The notes: a model not told the origin generated them from the letters alone. Shown: positions 17,811 to 26,999, counted from the stretch's first letter. The stretch is DNA of 64,000 nt from Siccirubricoccus phaeus (GCF_008360935.1 NZ_SRXO01000024.1:17322-81321); one strand, 5' to 3'. Numbers and translations: made by a program.

Positions 17811-17959
17811 CAGAGCGGCGTCCGATCGGGGTGGACCCGCAGCCGCGGGTCCCACCCGATCGGGCACAAGCTGCTCTGTACCTTTGTTGTCTGGGCGATC
17901 CTTGTTCGGGCGAGGCCGCCCGAACGAGGATCGCCCCGCAGCATGGGGGGCCATGCTGC
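17811..17959. repeat. three consecutive long hairpins between a flavin monooxygenase gene and a binding-protein gene
   Basis: The 216-bp gap holds three strong palindromes in a row. The first, 17822-17863, has 19-bp arms with 17 matches (CCGATCGGG ... CCCGATCGG) and an outer CAGAGC/GCTCTG extension. The second, 17893-17936, has 20-bp arms with one mismatch around an AGGC loop (GGGCGATCCT ... AGGATCGCCC). The third, 17938-17959, has perfect 9-bp arms, GCAGCATGG / CCATGCTGC, around GGGG. Both flanking genes are on the minus strand, so the array could uncouple or attenuate their transcription. It could equally be composite mobile repeat DNA. Confidence 0.8.
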
Positions 17960-17972
17960 ACCGCGCAATGGC

Positions 17973-19286
17973 TTATTGAAACAGGCGGCTCTTTGGCCGC
18001 GGCAGGCCGAGATGCTCGCGCAGGGTCCGGCCGGTGTAGTCGGCGCGGTAGAGGCCGCGCTCCTGCAGGATGGGCACGACCATGTCCACGAAATCGTCGA
18101 AGCCGCCGGGGAAATAGGGCGGCAGCACGTTGAAGCCGTCGCAGGCGTAGCTGTCGAACCATTCCTGCATGGTGTCGGCGATCTGCACCGGCGTGCCGCA
18201 GACCACCCAATGGCCGCGCGCGGCGCCGGCCAGGCTGAACATGTCCCGCCATGTCATGTTCTCCCGCCAGGCCTTGGCCAGCATCGCCTTGGCGAAGCCG
18301 TGGGAGGTGTCGGGCAGGGGGAAGTCCTTCGGCACCTTCTCATCCAGCGGGAAGCCGGAGACATCCATGCCCATGCGGGCGGCGAGCATGGAATTGGCAT
18401 TGGCCGGGTTCACGAAGGACTGCAGCAGGTTCAGCTTGTCCCGCGCCTCGCGCTCGGTGCGGCCGATCACCGGCATCATGCCGGGCAGCACGGCGATTTC
18501 CGAGGCGTGGCGGCCATAGGCCGGCATGCGTTCCTTCAGCGCACGGTAGCCGGATTGCGCCTCGCCCATATCCTGCACCACGGCGAAGACCACATCGGCG
18601 GTGCGGGCGGCCAGCTTCAGCCCGGGCTCGGAGGAGCCGGCCTGGAGGATGATGGGCTGGCCCTGCGGCGTGCGGCTGCTGGAAAGCGGTCCCTTCACCT
18701 TGAAGAACTTCCCCACATGGTTCAGCGGCTTCACCTTGGCGGGGTCGATGTACTGGCCGGTTTCCACGTTGCGCACCACCGCGCCGTCATCCCAGCAATC
18801 CCAGAGGCCGCGGACGACATCGACGAATTCCTCCGCCACCTCGTAGCGCGCATCATGCTCCGGGTGGATGCGGCCGAAATTCTCCGCCACCTTGCCGCCC
18901 GAGCTCGTCACCGCGTTCCAGGCCGCGCGGCCGCCGGAAAGATGGTCGAGCGAGGCGAACATCCGCGCCACATTGTAGGGCTCGGCATAGGTGGTGGAGG
19001 CGGTGGCGCCGAGGCCGACATGCGTCGTCGTCGCGGCCAGCGCCGCCAGCATGGTCAGCGGCTCGAAGCGCGCGGCGAAGCTGGGGTGCATGCCCGGTTC
19101 GCTGGCGAGGTTGTCGCCGAGGAAGATGAGGTCGAATTTCCCCCGTTCCGCGATGCGGCCGATCTCCTGGATGACGGAAAGATCCTCGAAGCTCTGCGCC
19201 GCGCCGGGGTAGCGCCAGCCGGCGATGTGGTTGCCGGTGCCGAGGACGAAAACGCCAAGATGCATCTGGCGTGGGGAAGGGGACAT
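17973..19286 (-). CDS. LLM-class flavin-dependent monooxygenase, NtaA/SnaA/DszA type (1)
   Basis: A 437-residue member of the bacterial luciferase-like family that uses FMNH2 from a separate reductase to oxygenate substrates such as nitrilotriacetate, dibenzothiophene sulfone or alkanesulfonates. Visible are the start MHLGVFVLGTGNHIAGWR, the family block LSGGRAAWNAVTS, SRTPQGQPIILQAGSSEPG, and the C-terminal DGFNVLPPYFPGG. ATG 19286 was chosen over upstream starts; ATG 19265 is the alternative. It is divergent from the second monooxygenase gene (start 19439), so 19287-19438 should hold both promoters. No flavin reductase gene is close by. Confidence 0.9.
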   Translation of the reverse strand: MSPSPRQMHLGVFVLGTGNHIAGWRYPGAAQSFEDLSVIQEIGRIAERGKFDLIFLGDNLASEPGMHPSFAARFEPLTMLAALAATTTHVGLGATASTTYAEPYNVARMFASLDHLSGGRAAWNAVTSSGGKVAENFGRIHPEHDARYEVAEEFVDVVRGLWDCWDDGAVVRNVETGQYIDPAKVKPLNHVGKFFKVKGPLSSSRTPQGQPIILQAGSSEPGLKLAARTADVVFAVVQDMGEAQSGYRALKERMPAYGRHASEIAVLPGMMPVIGRTEREARDKLNLLQSFVNPANANSMLAARMGMDVSGFPLDEKVPKDFPLPDTSHGFAKAMLAKAWRENMTWRDMFSLAGAARGHWVVCGTPVQIADTMQEWFDSYACDGFNVLPPYFPGGFDDFVDMVVPILQERGLYRADYTGRTLREHLGLPRPKSRLFQ

Positions 19287-19438
19287 CTTCTCGTTCACTC
19301 CATCGGCCGTCAAGGCGACGGCGCCGATATGACAGGCGGTGGCGCCGGCCTGCGGGGCGCCGCCGCCCGCCAAGCAATTCGCATGCCTCGGCACGCCGAT
19401 TGCATTCCATCCCGGCCTCCGGACCAAGGCAAGACGGT

Positions 19439-20788
19439 ATGGGCGCGCCGCAGCGGCAGATCAGGCTTGGCGTATCGGCGATCGGCATGGGCTACCACAT
19501 TGCCGCCTGGCGGCACCCGGATGCCTCTGCCGGCGGCAATATGGAGCTGGGGCATTTCGTCCGCGCCATCCATGCGGCCGAGCGTGGGCTGTTCGACATG
19601 TTCTTCCTGGCCGATGGCGTCGGCATCAGGATGTATGACGAGCCGCCGGGCGCCCTTTCCCGCTCCTCGAAGAACGTGCAATTCGAGCCGCTGACGCTGC
19701 TTTCGGCGCTGGCGATGGTCACCTCGCGCATCGGGCTGATCGCCACGGCGAGCACCACCTGGAACGAGCCCTATCACATCGCTCGGAAATTCGCCTCGCT
19801 GGACCATATCAGCGGCGGCCGTGCCGGCTGGAATGTGGTGACCAGCGTGACGGCACAGGAAGCCCGCAATTTCGGCCGCGAGGCACCGCCCGACTACGAC
19901 AGCCGCTACGACCGTGCCGCCGAGTTCGTGGAGGTGGTGCGCGGATTGTGGGACACGTGGGAGGACGATGCGTTCGTCCGGGACAAGGCGTCGGGGATCA
20001 ATTTCGACCCCGCCAAGCTGCATGTGCTGAACCACCAGGGGAAGCATTTCACCGTCGCCGGCCCGCTGAACGTGGCGCGCACGCCGCAGGGCGCCCCGGT
20101 GCTGGTGCAGGCCGGCGCCTCCGACCCGGGGCGGGAGCTGGCGGCGGCGACGGCCGATGTGGTCTACGCCGCGGCGCAGAGGCTGGAGGACGCGCAGGCC
20201 TATTACGCCGACGTCAAGCGCCGCATGGCGAAATACGGCCGCCAGCGCGAATCGCTGAAGATCATGCCCGGCCTCATGGCCATCCCCGGCCGCACAAGGC
20301 AGGAGGCGCATGACCGATACGAGATCCTGCAGGAGCTGATCCACCCGGTCGTCGGGCTGGCGGCGATCGCCGGCTCGCTCGGCGACCTCTCCGCCTTCCC
20401 GCTGGACGGGAAGGTGCCGGAGCCGACCAATCCGCGCATGCTGAGCCGGGCGAAGATCCTGCTGGACATGGCGCGGCGGGACAACCTCTCGATCCGCCAG
20501 CTCTACCTCGCCATCGCCGGCGGCAACGGCCACCGCACCATCATCGGCACGCCCGCCGACATCGCCGACGCGATGGAGGAGTGGTTCACCCAGGGGGCCG
20601 CGGATGGCTTCAACATCCTGCCGCCCTGGCTGCCCGGCGGCCTGGAAGAGGTGGTGGACCAGGTGGTGCCGGAGCTGCAGCGCCGCGGCCTCTACCGCAC
20701 CGCATACGAGGGGCACACGCTGCGCGATCTGCTCGGCGCCGACCCCGCCCCCAACCGCTACGCCCAACGCCGGAGTGCCGCCGAATGA
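19439..20788 (+). CDS. LLM-class flavin-dependent monooxygenase, NtaA/SnaA/DszA type (2)
   Basis: A 449-residue FMNH2-dependent monooxygenase, paralogous to its neighbours at 17973 and 22356. It has the ISGGRAGWNVVTS block (about residues 118-130), ARTPQGAPVLVQAGASDPG and the C-terminal DGFNILPPWLPGG. It starts with MGAPQRQIRLGVSAIG and ends in an ATGA overlap with the next binding-protein gene, so translation is likely coupled. The pairing of such enzymes with a family-5 binding protein suggests import of an organic sulfur- or nitrogen-containing compound followed by oxidative cleavage; this is inferred from context. Confidence 0.9.
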   Translation: MGAPQRQIRLGVSAIGMGYHIAAWRHPDASAGGNMELGHFVRAIHAAERGLFDMFFLADGVGIRMYDEPPGALSRSSKNVQFEPLTLLSALAMVTSRIGLIATASTTWNEPYHIARKFASLDHISGGRAGWNVVTSVTAQEARNFGREAPPDYDSRYDRAAEFVEVVRGLWDTWEDDAFVRDKASGINFDPAKLHVLNHQGKHFTVAGPLNVARTPQGAPVLVQAGASDPGRELAAATADVVYAAAQRLEDAQAYYADVKRRMAKYGRQRESLKIMPGLMAIPGRTRQEAHDRYEILQELIHPVVGLAAIAGSLGDLSAFPLDGKVPEPTNPRMLSRAKILLDMARRDNLSIRQLYLAIAGGNGHRTIIGTPADIADAMEEWFTQGAADGFNILPPWLPGGLEEVVDQVVPELQRRGLYRTAYEGHTLRDLLGADPAPNRYAQRRSAAE

Positions 20789-22356
20789 GACCCCTTGCCA
20801 CCATCGCCGCCCTGTTGCTCCTCGCGACACCCGCCGCGGCGCAGGAGCTCCGCATCGGCATGAAGGCGGCGGTGGACAGCGCCGACCCGCACCTCACCTA
20901 CACCCCCAACCGCAATGTCGGGCTGCATGTCTTCGAGACGCTGACCGATCTCGACCCGACCCTGCGGCCGATCCCGAACCTCGCCTCCTCCTGGCGCGCC
21001 ATCGATGAGCTGACCTGGGAATTCAAGCTGGTGCCCAATGCCCGCTTCCATGACGGCACGCCCTTCACCAGCGAGGACGCCGCCTTCTCCATCCGCCGGG
21101 TGCAGAGCGTGCAGGGCGCCCGCACCTATGCCAGCGCGGTGCGCAACGTCATCGGCATCGAGACGCCGGACCCGCACACGCTGATCCTGCGGATGCGCGC
21201 ACCGACGCCGATGCAGCCGCACCACATCGCCAGCGTCGGCATGGTCTCCGCCCGCGCCGCGGCGGAGGCGGCGGAGGGCGATTTCAACGGCGGCCGCGCC
21301 GCCATCGGCACCGGCCCCTATCGCTGGGTGCGCTGGACGCCGGGCGCCGATGTGGTGCTGGAACGTGCGGACACCTGGCGCGGCACGCCGGAGCCCTGGC
21401 AGCGCGTGACCTTCCGCAACATCCCCAACGACAGCGCCCGCGTCGCCGCCCTGCTCGCCGGCGATGTGGATGTGGTGGACACCATTCCCGCCGGCCTCTA
21501 CCAGCGGGTGCGGGAGAGCGACCGCACCCAGCTCATCTCCACCGACAGCATCTTCACCCATTGGCTGTTCATGGACAGCATGTCGCCGCGCATCGCCAAT
21601 GCGCTGGGCGCGGATGGCCAGCCCCTGCCGCAGAACCCGCTGCGGGACCAGCGGGTGCGGCAGGCGATGAGCCTCGCGATCAACCGCACGGCGCTGGCCG
21701 AACGCGCCATGGAAGGCGGTGCCAGCCTGGCCGGGCAGGTGGCCTCGCCGGGGCTGATCGGGCATGATCCCAGCACCCCGCCGCTGCCCTACGACCCCGC
21801 CCGGGCTCGCGCCCTGCTAGCCGAGGCCGGCTATCCGCAGGGCTTCACCCTGAACCTGCAATGCACCGCGGACCGCTTCGCCGGCGATGCCCGCACCTGC
21901 CAGGCGATCGGCCAGATGCTGACCCAGGTGGGCATCCGCGCGAAGATCGAGGCGCTGCCCATGTCCATCTATCTCCGCCGCGGCACGCAATCCGCGCCGG
22001 GCGGGGAGCCGGAGATGTCGGCGCATCTCTCGATGTACGGGTCGAGCCTCGGCATCGCCTCGGAGACGCTCACCAGCCTGATCCGCACCATCAACCGCGA
22101 CCTCGGCCATGGCGGCTGGAACCGCACCCGCTATTCCAACCCGGAGCTGGACCGGCTGCTGACCGTAGCAGACAGCACCTTTGACGACGCGGCGCGGGAG
22201 AAGGCGATCCAGGCCGCCGCCCATTACGCGGTGGGTCAGCAGGCGCTGATCCCGATCTTCTTCGTCCGCATCTCCTGGGGTATCCGCCGCGGCTTGACCA
22301 TGGTGCCGCGAGCGGACAGTTTCACCATGGCGACCACGGTGCGGGTGACCCAGTGA
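20785..22356 (+). CDS. ABC transporter substrate-binding protein, family 5 (second)
   Basis: A 523-residue periplasmic binding protein with a signal peptide (MRPLATIAALLLLATPAAAQ, residues 1-20) and the SBP_bac_5 fold: LASSWRAIDELTWEFKL, NARFHDGTPFTSEDAAFSI and RVRQAMSLAINRTALAERA. It overlaps the upstream monooxygenase (ATGA) and the downstream one (GTGATG), placing it in the middle of a three-gene operon. As with the first binding protein, no permease or ATPase lies nearby. The two binding proteins are too different in sequence to be recent duplicates. Confidence 0.9.
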   Translation: MRPLATIAALLLLATPAAAQELRIGMKAAVDSADPHLTYTPNRNVGLHVFETLTDLDPTLRPIPNLASSWRAIDELTWEFKLVPNARFHDGTPFTSEDAAFSIRRVQSVQGARTYASAVRNVIGIETPDPHTLILRMRAPTPMQPHHIASVGMVSARAAAEAAEGDFNGGRAAIGTGPYRWVRWTPGADVVLERADTWRGTPEPWQRVTFRNIPNDSARVAALLAGDVDVVDTIPAGLYQRVRESDRTQLISTDSIFTHWLFMDSMSPRIANALGADGQPLPQNPLRDQRVRQAMSLAINRTALAERAMEGGASLAGQVASPGLIGHDPSTPPLPYDPARARALLAEAGYPQGFTLNLQCTADRFAGDARTCQAIGQMLTQVGIRAKIEALPMSIYLRRGTQSAPGGEPEMSAHLSMYGSSLGIASETLTSLIRTINRDLGHGGWNRTRYSNPELDRLLTVADSTFDDAAREKAIQAAAHYAVGQQALIPIFFVRISWGIRRGLTMVPRADSFTMATTVRVTQ

Positions 22357-23726
22357 TGCCGAAGGACCTATCCCAGGCCGGCAAGCCGAAGCAGCTTCGC
22401 CTCGGCGTCTTCCTCTACACGCCGGGCAGCCATTCCGCCGGCTGGCGCCACGCCGATGCGGTGCCGGAGACGGACATGCAATTCCCCTGGTACGCCCGCA
22501 TGGCGTGCATGGCAGAGGCGGCGAAGATCGACTGCGTGTTCTTCCAGGACACGGCGGCGGTGAATGGCAGCGCCAACCTGGACGGCGCCGGCGCCAAGCG
22601 GCCGAGGACGGCGCGGCAGGTCTATCTGGAACCCGTCACCCTGCTGGCGGCGCTGGCGGCGGTGACGGAGCGCATCGGGCTGGTCGCCACCGCCACCACC
22701 ACCTATGGCAACCCCTACGATCTCGCCCGCCGCTTCGCCACCATCGACCATATCAGCGGCGGCCGTGCCGGCTGGAACCTCGTCACCTCCCAGGTCGAGG
22801 ACGAGGCCGGCAATTTCGGCTTCGACCGCCATATGGACCACGCGCTCCGCTACGAACGCGCCGGCGAATTCTGGGATGTGGTGACCGCCCTCTGGGATTC
22901 CTGGGAGGACGGCGCGCTGCTGCGCGACAAGGCGAGCGGCCATTACATCGACCCGGACAAGCTGCATTTCCAGTATCACGAGGGCAAGCATTTCCGGGTG
23001 CGCGGCCCGCTGAACCTGCCGCGCACGCCGCAAGGGCGGCCGGTGGTCTCGGAAGCCGGCTCCTCCGAGGCGGGGAAGGAGCTGGCGGCGCGCACCGCCG
23101 ACCTCATCTTCACCGCCCAGACCGTGCTGGAGGAAGGCCGCGCCTTCCGCGAGGATGTCCGCGCCCGCGCCGCGCGCCACGGCCGCGACCCGGACCATGT
23201 GAAGATCCTGCCCGGGCTGATGACCATCGTCGGCCGCACGGAGCAGGAGGCGCAGGACAAGCTTGGCGCCCTGCAGGCGCTGATTTCGGACGATGCGGCG
23301 ATGCGCCTGCTGGCGCGCCTCACTGGCGACCTCGACATCTACCAGTACGATCTCGACGGCCCGCTGCCGCCCCTGCCGCCCAGCAACGCCGCCAAGGCCA
23401 GGCAGCAATTGCTGATGGACCTGGCGCGGAAGGAGAACCTCACCATCCGCCAGGTGGCGCGCTACCTCGGCACTTCGCTCGGCCACCAGCTTCAGGTCGG
23501 CACCCCGGCGACCATCGCCGACCGCATGCAGGAATGGCTGGAGGGCGGGGCCTGCGACGGCTTCAACCTGATGTTCCCGCATTTCCCCGCCCCGCTCGAG
23601 GATTTCTGTACGCTGGTGGTGCCGGAGCTGCAGCGGCGCGGCATCTTCCGCAAGGAATACGAAGGGACGACGCTGCGCGAGCATCTCGGCATTCCGGTGC
23701 CGCCGAACCGCTACGCCATGGCATGA
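22356..23726 (+). CDS. LLM-class flavin-dependent monooxygenase, NtaA/SnaA/DszA type (3)
   Basis: A 456-residue paralogue of the two monooxygenases upstream, with ISGGRAGWNLVTS, PRTPQGRPVVSEAGSSEAG and DGFNLMFPHFPAP. The ATG at 22356 overlaps the binding-protein stop by one base; a GTG one codon earlier (22353) is an equally possible start. Three members of one family within 6 kb, each differing in the variable insert after the flavin site, point to either several substrates or successive oxidations of one compound. Confidence 0.89.
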   Translation: MPKDLSQAGKPKQLRLGVFLYTPGSHSAGWRHADAVPETDMQFPWYARMACMAEAAKIDCVFFQDTAAVNGSANLDGAGAKRPRTARQVYLEPVTLLAALAAVTERIGLVATATTTYGNPYDLARRFATIDHISGGRAGWNLVTSQVEDEAGNFGFDRHMDHALRYERAGEFWDVVTALWDSWEDGALLRDKASGHYIDPDKLHFQYHEGKHFRVRGPLNLPRTPQGRPVVSEAGSSEAGKELAARTADLIFTAQTVLEEGRAFREDVRARAARHGRDPDHVKILPGLMTIVGRTEQEAQDKLGALQALISDDAAMRLLARLTGDLDIYQYDLDGPLPPLPPSNAAKARQQLLMDLARKENLTIRQVARYLGTSLGHQLQVGTPATIADRMQEWLEGGACDGFNLMFPHFPAPLEDFCTLVVPELQRRGIFRKEYEGTTLREHLGIPVPPNRYAMA

Positions 23727-23754
23727 TGCGCGCGCACGCGAAGGGAGCCCCGGG

Positions 23755-24258
23755 ATGAGCGACACCGCGCCGATGGTGGCCGGCCTGTTCCATGTCGCGG
23801 TGAAGACCAACGACTTCGCCGCGACACTCGCCTTCTATGAAGGCATCCTCGGCCTCAGGAACGGCTTCCGGCCGGATTTCGGCTATCCCGGCGCCTGGCT
23901 CTACGTGCCCGTCGCGGGCGGCCCGGCCATATTGCACATCTATGCCGGCGGGCCGGCGCTGCTGCCGGACGGGGTGGCGCCCTCCGGCACCGCCGCCATC
24001 GACCATCTCTCCCTCGCCTGCCGCGGCTTCCATGGCTATGTCGCGCGGTTCCGGGCGGCGGGGCTGGAGTGGCGGGAATTCCTCGTCCCCGGCACCACCC
24101 TCTGGCAGCTCTTCGTCTACGATCCCTCCGGCGTGCAATGCGAGCTGACCTTCGAGGGGGCGGGGGAGGCCGGCCCGCCGCCGGACATGTCCCCCGGCCG
24201 CGCCTATGTTGCCGGCGCCGGCTTCTTCGACGCTGCCACCTACCCGAAACTGTCCTGA
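23755..24258 (+). CDS. VOC (glyoxalase/dioxygenase superfamily) protein
   Basis: A 167-residue protein with two beta-alpha-beta-beta-beta modules. Likely metal ligands are H13 in LFHVAVKT, H84 in AIDHLSLA and a Glu in VQCELTFEG near residue 130, which matches the spacing of the superfamily. The family includes dioxygenases, lyases and binding proteins, so the reaction cannot be named. It follows the last monooxygenase gene by 28 bases with a good AGGGAGCC ribosome binding site, and probably belongs to the same operon. Confidence 0.8.
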   Translation: MSDTAPMVAGLFHVAVKTNDFAATLAFYEGILGLRNGFRPDFGYPGAWLYVPVAGGPAILHIYAGGPALLPDGVAPSGTAAIDHLSLACRGFHGYVARFRAAGLEWREFLVPGTTLWQLFVYDPSGVQCELTFEGAGEAGPPPDMSPGRAYVAGAGFFDAATYPKLS

Positions 24259-24357
24259 ACCCCGCCCGGCGCGCCGCCACACGGGGCGCCGCTTTCCTGT
24301 CATCCTGCCATCATCGTCCGGCTGCTAGAAGCGCAGCCGCACCGACGGAGCGGATAC

Positions 24358-25545
24358 ATGCCGGGCATCATCCTCGTCCTCAATGCGGGGTCCTCCTCGC
24401 TGAAATTCGCCGTCTACGACACCGCCGCCGCCACCGGGCTTGCCGCCCGCTATGCCGGCCAGGTGGAGGGGATCGGCGCCGCGCCGCACATCATCGCCAG
24501 GGACGCCACCGGCCATCCGGTGTTCGAGCAGCGCTGGCAGCAGGGCGAAGGGCCCACCAACCAGGTGGGCGCGCTGGATGCGGTGATGGCCTGGCTGCAC
24601 CAGGTGCTGGACGGGCGGGAAGTGGCCGCCATCGGCCACCGCGTGGTGCATGGCGGCGTGCATTTCCACGCCCCGGTCAGGATCGACCTGCATGTGATGG
24701 CGGAGCTGCAGGCGCTGGTGCCCCTGGCGCCGCTGCATCAGCCGCACAACCTGGCCGGCATCGCCGCCGCCGCAAGGCATTTCCGCGGCGTGCCGCAGGT
24801 GGCCTGCTTCGACACCGCCTTCCACCGCACCCAGCCCTTCTTCGCCGACACTTTCGGCCTGCCGCCGGAATTCCACGCCCGCGGCATCCGCCGCTATGGC
24901 TTCCATGGCCTGTCCTATGAATACATCGCCCGGCAGCTCGCGGCGGAGGACCCGGTGCTCGGCGCCGGGCGGCTGGTGGTGGCGCATCTCGGCAATGGCG
25001 CCTCGCTCTGCGCCATCGCCGATGGCAGGGCGCAGGGCAGCACCATGGGTTTCACCGCCCTGGACGGCGTGCCGATGGGCACCCGCAGCGGCCAGATCGA
25101 CCCCGGCGTGGTCCTGCACATGATCGACACGCTGGGGATGAGCACGGCGGAGGTCTCGCGGCTGCTCTACAACAACAGCGGGCTGAAGGGCATGTCCGGC
25201 GTCTCCCAGGATGTTCGGGAGATCGAGGCGGCGGGGGGCGAGGCGGCGGAGTGGGCGCTCGGCTATTTCGCCTACCGGGTGCGGCGGGAGGTGGCGGCGC
25301 TGGCTGCCGGCATCGGTGGGATCGATGCGCTGGTCTTCACCGCCGGCATCGGCGAGCACGCCGCCGGGGTCCGCGCCCGCATCTGCCAGGGGCTGGGCTT
25401 CCTCGGCATTGCGCTGGACCCGGCGCGCAACACGCATCATGCGGCGGAGATCTCGCCGGCCGGCGCGCCGGTGCGGGTGCTGGTACGGCACACCGATGAG
25501 GAGCGGATGATCGCCGAGCACAGCCTGGAGGTGCTGCGGGGCTGA
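24358..25545 (+). CDS. ackA: acetate kinase
   Basis: Converts acetate and ATP to acetyl phosphate and ADP (reversible), 395 residues, a normal length. The two family signatures are visible: VLNAGSSSLKF near residues 7-17, and the segment MGFTALDGVPMGTRSG. DTAFHRTQP and RRYGFHGLSYEY, with active-site His and Arg residues, are also present, as is FTAGIGEHA. There is no pta next to it, which is unusual since ackA and pta are often paired. The 99-bp upstream gap includes CGGAGCGGATAC just before the ATG. Confidence 0.95.
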   Translation: MPGIILVLNAGSSSLKFAVYDTAAATGLAARYAGQVEGIGAAPHIIARDATGHPVFEQRWQQGEGPTNQVGALDAVMAWLHQVLDGREVAAIGHRVVHGGVHFHAPVRIDLHVMAELQALVPLAPLHQPHNLAGIAAAARHFRGVPQVACFDTAFHRTQPFFADTFGLPPEFHARGIRRYGFHGLSYEYIARQLAAEDPVLGAGRLVVAHLGNGASLCAIADGRAQGSTMGFTALDGVPMGTRSGQIDPGVVLHMIDTLGMSTAEVSRLLYNNSGLKGMSGVSQDVREIEAAGGEAAEWALGYFAYRVRREVAALAAGIGGIDALVFTAGIGEHAAGVRARICQGLGFLGIALDPARNTHHAAEISPAGAPVRVLVRHTDEERMIAEHSLEVLRG

Positions 25546-25651
25546 GGCCGCATGGCCGGCGGTTGCCCGGCTGGGCGCCCCCGGCCGGCACCTCGGACGC
25601 CGTCGCATCCGAGCGCCTCGCGCGCTCGACACCGTCGAGCGCACCTTAACC

Positions 25652-25775
25652 CGCAACCACGGTGCCGATGTCGAGGCAAGGATGCGCCGAAGCCGCACCG
25701 CGCGTCACGTGGAAGGCGTGCCGCTCGCACGACGCGCGGCGTCCTTGCCTCGACATCGGCACCGTGGCCTTTGCG
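25652..25775. repeat. 124-bp palindromic element with perfect 26-bp arms
   Basis: Left arm 25657-25682 begins CCACGGTGCCGATGTCGA; right arm 25742-25767 is its exact 26-base reverse complement and ends CACCGTGG. Outer CGCAA (25652-25656) and TTGCG (25771-25775) extend it, and an inner CGCGCGTC/GACGCGCG pair (25700-25707 and 25731-25738) closes the loop. It sits between the convergent ackA and FAD monooxygenase genes. The remainder of 25546-25817 has another weak dyad (GAGCGCCTCGCGCGCTC near 25611) but no gene. Confidence 0.9.
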
Positions 25776-25817
25776 AATAGGCGCCTTCAGCCGATTGCGA
25801 AGAGACAACCTACGCCG

Positions 25818-26999
25818 TCACCCGCCGGCAAAGGCTTCCGGCCCCGGCACATCGGTGTAGAGCCGCCGCAGCCTGTCGCGGAACGCCCCGGCGGTCTTGG
25901 CAATGCTGCCGGCCACCGGATCGCAGCCGGGAAACAGCGTGTCGGAGGCCTCCAGGCTGAAGCGGCGGACGAAGCCCACCCGCGTATCCCGCCAGGCCGC
26001 CACGTCGGCCGGCCCGCCGCCGCGCCGCAGCACCTGGCCGGCGATCACCGCATCCTCCACCGCCTGGGTGGCGCCCTGGCCCAGCGTCGGCACCATGGCG
26101 TGGGCCGCATCGCCGAGGAACAGCACCCGCCCGTCCAGCGCGCTGCGCAGCAGCGGCGCCTCCTGCAGCCGGGACCAGTGGATCTCCGCCACCTGCTCGG
26201 CCAGCCGCTCGATCATCCAGGCGACGGCAGGGCAGGGGGCGCCCTCCGCCGGGGTATAGAGCAGGCGCTGGAATTCGGCCGTCCTGGCGCTCTCCGCCAC
26301 CTCCGCCTCGGGCGAGGGCAGCACCACGCTGCCGGCGATATAGGCCGCGCCGCCCGGCAGCCGGTAGGAGAGCAGCCGGTGGTTGCCGTTGAACCACTGG
26401 CCGTATTCGTCATAGGGGCACCAGGCGGCGTTGCGCACCAGCAGCCTGGTCATCGCGACGCCGAAGAAGCGCGGCTGCGGCACGCCCGCGGTCAGCGCCC
26501 GCAGCCGGGAATAGCGGCCATCGCAGGCCACCAGCAGGTCATAGGCGGCGGGGCGGACCAGCGCGCCGCTCGGCGTGGTGAAGACCGGGATCAGCCGGCC
26601 GCGCGCATCCTCCTCCACCTCCATGAGCGTCAGCCCGTGCCGCGTCATCCCCGCGACCGGGGCGCGCAGCACGCGGTAGAGCTCCGACCAGCGCAGCCTT
26701 ATGCCGGGCTCCTCCGCCACCTCCTGCAGATCGAGGTCGAAGAGGCGCTGGCCGGTCGCGGTCTCGATGATCCAGCGGCGCCAGGGGTAGGAGGCGCGGC
26801 GCACCGCGGCATGGCGCGCCGGCAGATGCAGGCGCAGCGCCTTCAGCGCGTTGGGGCCGAGATTGAGGCCGGTGCCGGCCTCGGATTCCTCGCCCTCGGC
26901 CAGGCGGTCGAAGGCTTCCACCTGCAGCCCGCGATCGCCGGCGAGAATTTCCGCCAGCAGGCTGCCGGCAACGCCGGTGCCGATGATGCCGATCCTCAT
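25818..26999 (-). CDS. FAD-dependent aromatic-type monooxygenase
   Basis: A 393-residue class A flavoprotein hydroxylase (PHBH/UbiH-like fold). The N-terminal Rossmann motif is GIIGTGVAGSLLAEIL, a middle segment DLLVACDGRYSRLR matches the DG motif, and the GD motif is VLFLGDAAHAMVPTLGQG followed by ATQAVEDA. ATG 26999 gives the standard N-terminus. Substrate is unknown. It is convergent with ackA and separated from the PH-domain gene by a repeat, so its partners are not evident. Confidence 0.86.
   Translation of the reverse strand: MRIGIIGTGVAGSLLAEILAGDRGLQVEAFDRLAEGEESEAGTGLNLGPNALKALRLHLPARHAAVRRASYPWRRWIIETATGQRLFDLDLQEVAEEPGIRLRWSELYRVLRAPVAGMTRHGLTLMEVEEDARGRLIPVFTTPSGALVRPAAYDLLVACDGRYSRLRALTAGVPQPRFFGVAMTRLLVRNAAWCPYDEYGQWFNGNHRLLSYRLPGGAAYIAGSVVLPSPEAEVAESARTAEFQRLLYTPAEGAPCPAVAWMIERLAEQVAEIHWSRLQEAPLLRSALDGRVLFLGDAAHAMVPTLGQGATQAVEDAVIAGQVLRRGGGPADVAAWRDTRVGFVRRFSLEASDTLFPGCDPVAGSIAKTAGAFRDRLRRLYTDVPGPEAFAGG

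Noticed and set aside
19374-19403. GCAAT ... ATTGC inverted pair between the divergent monooxygenase genes.
   Set aside because: Only 5-bp arms in a 152-bp region; expected by chance, although a LysR-type site could look like this.
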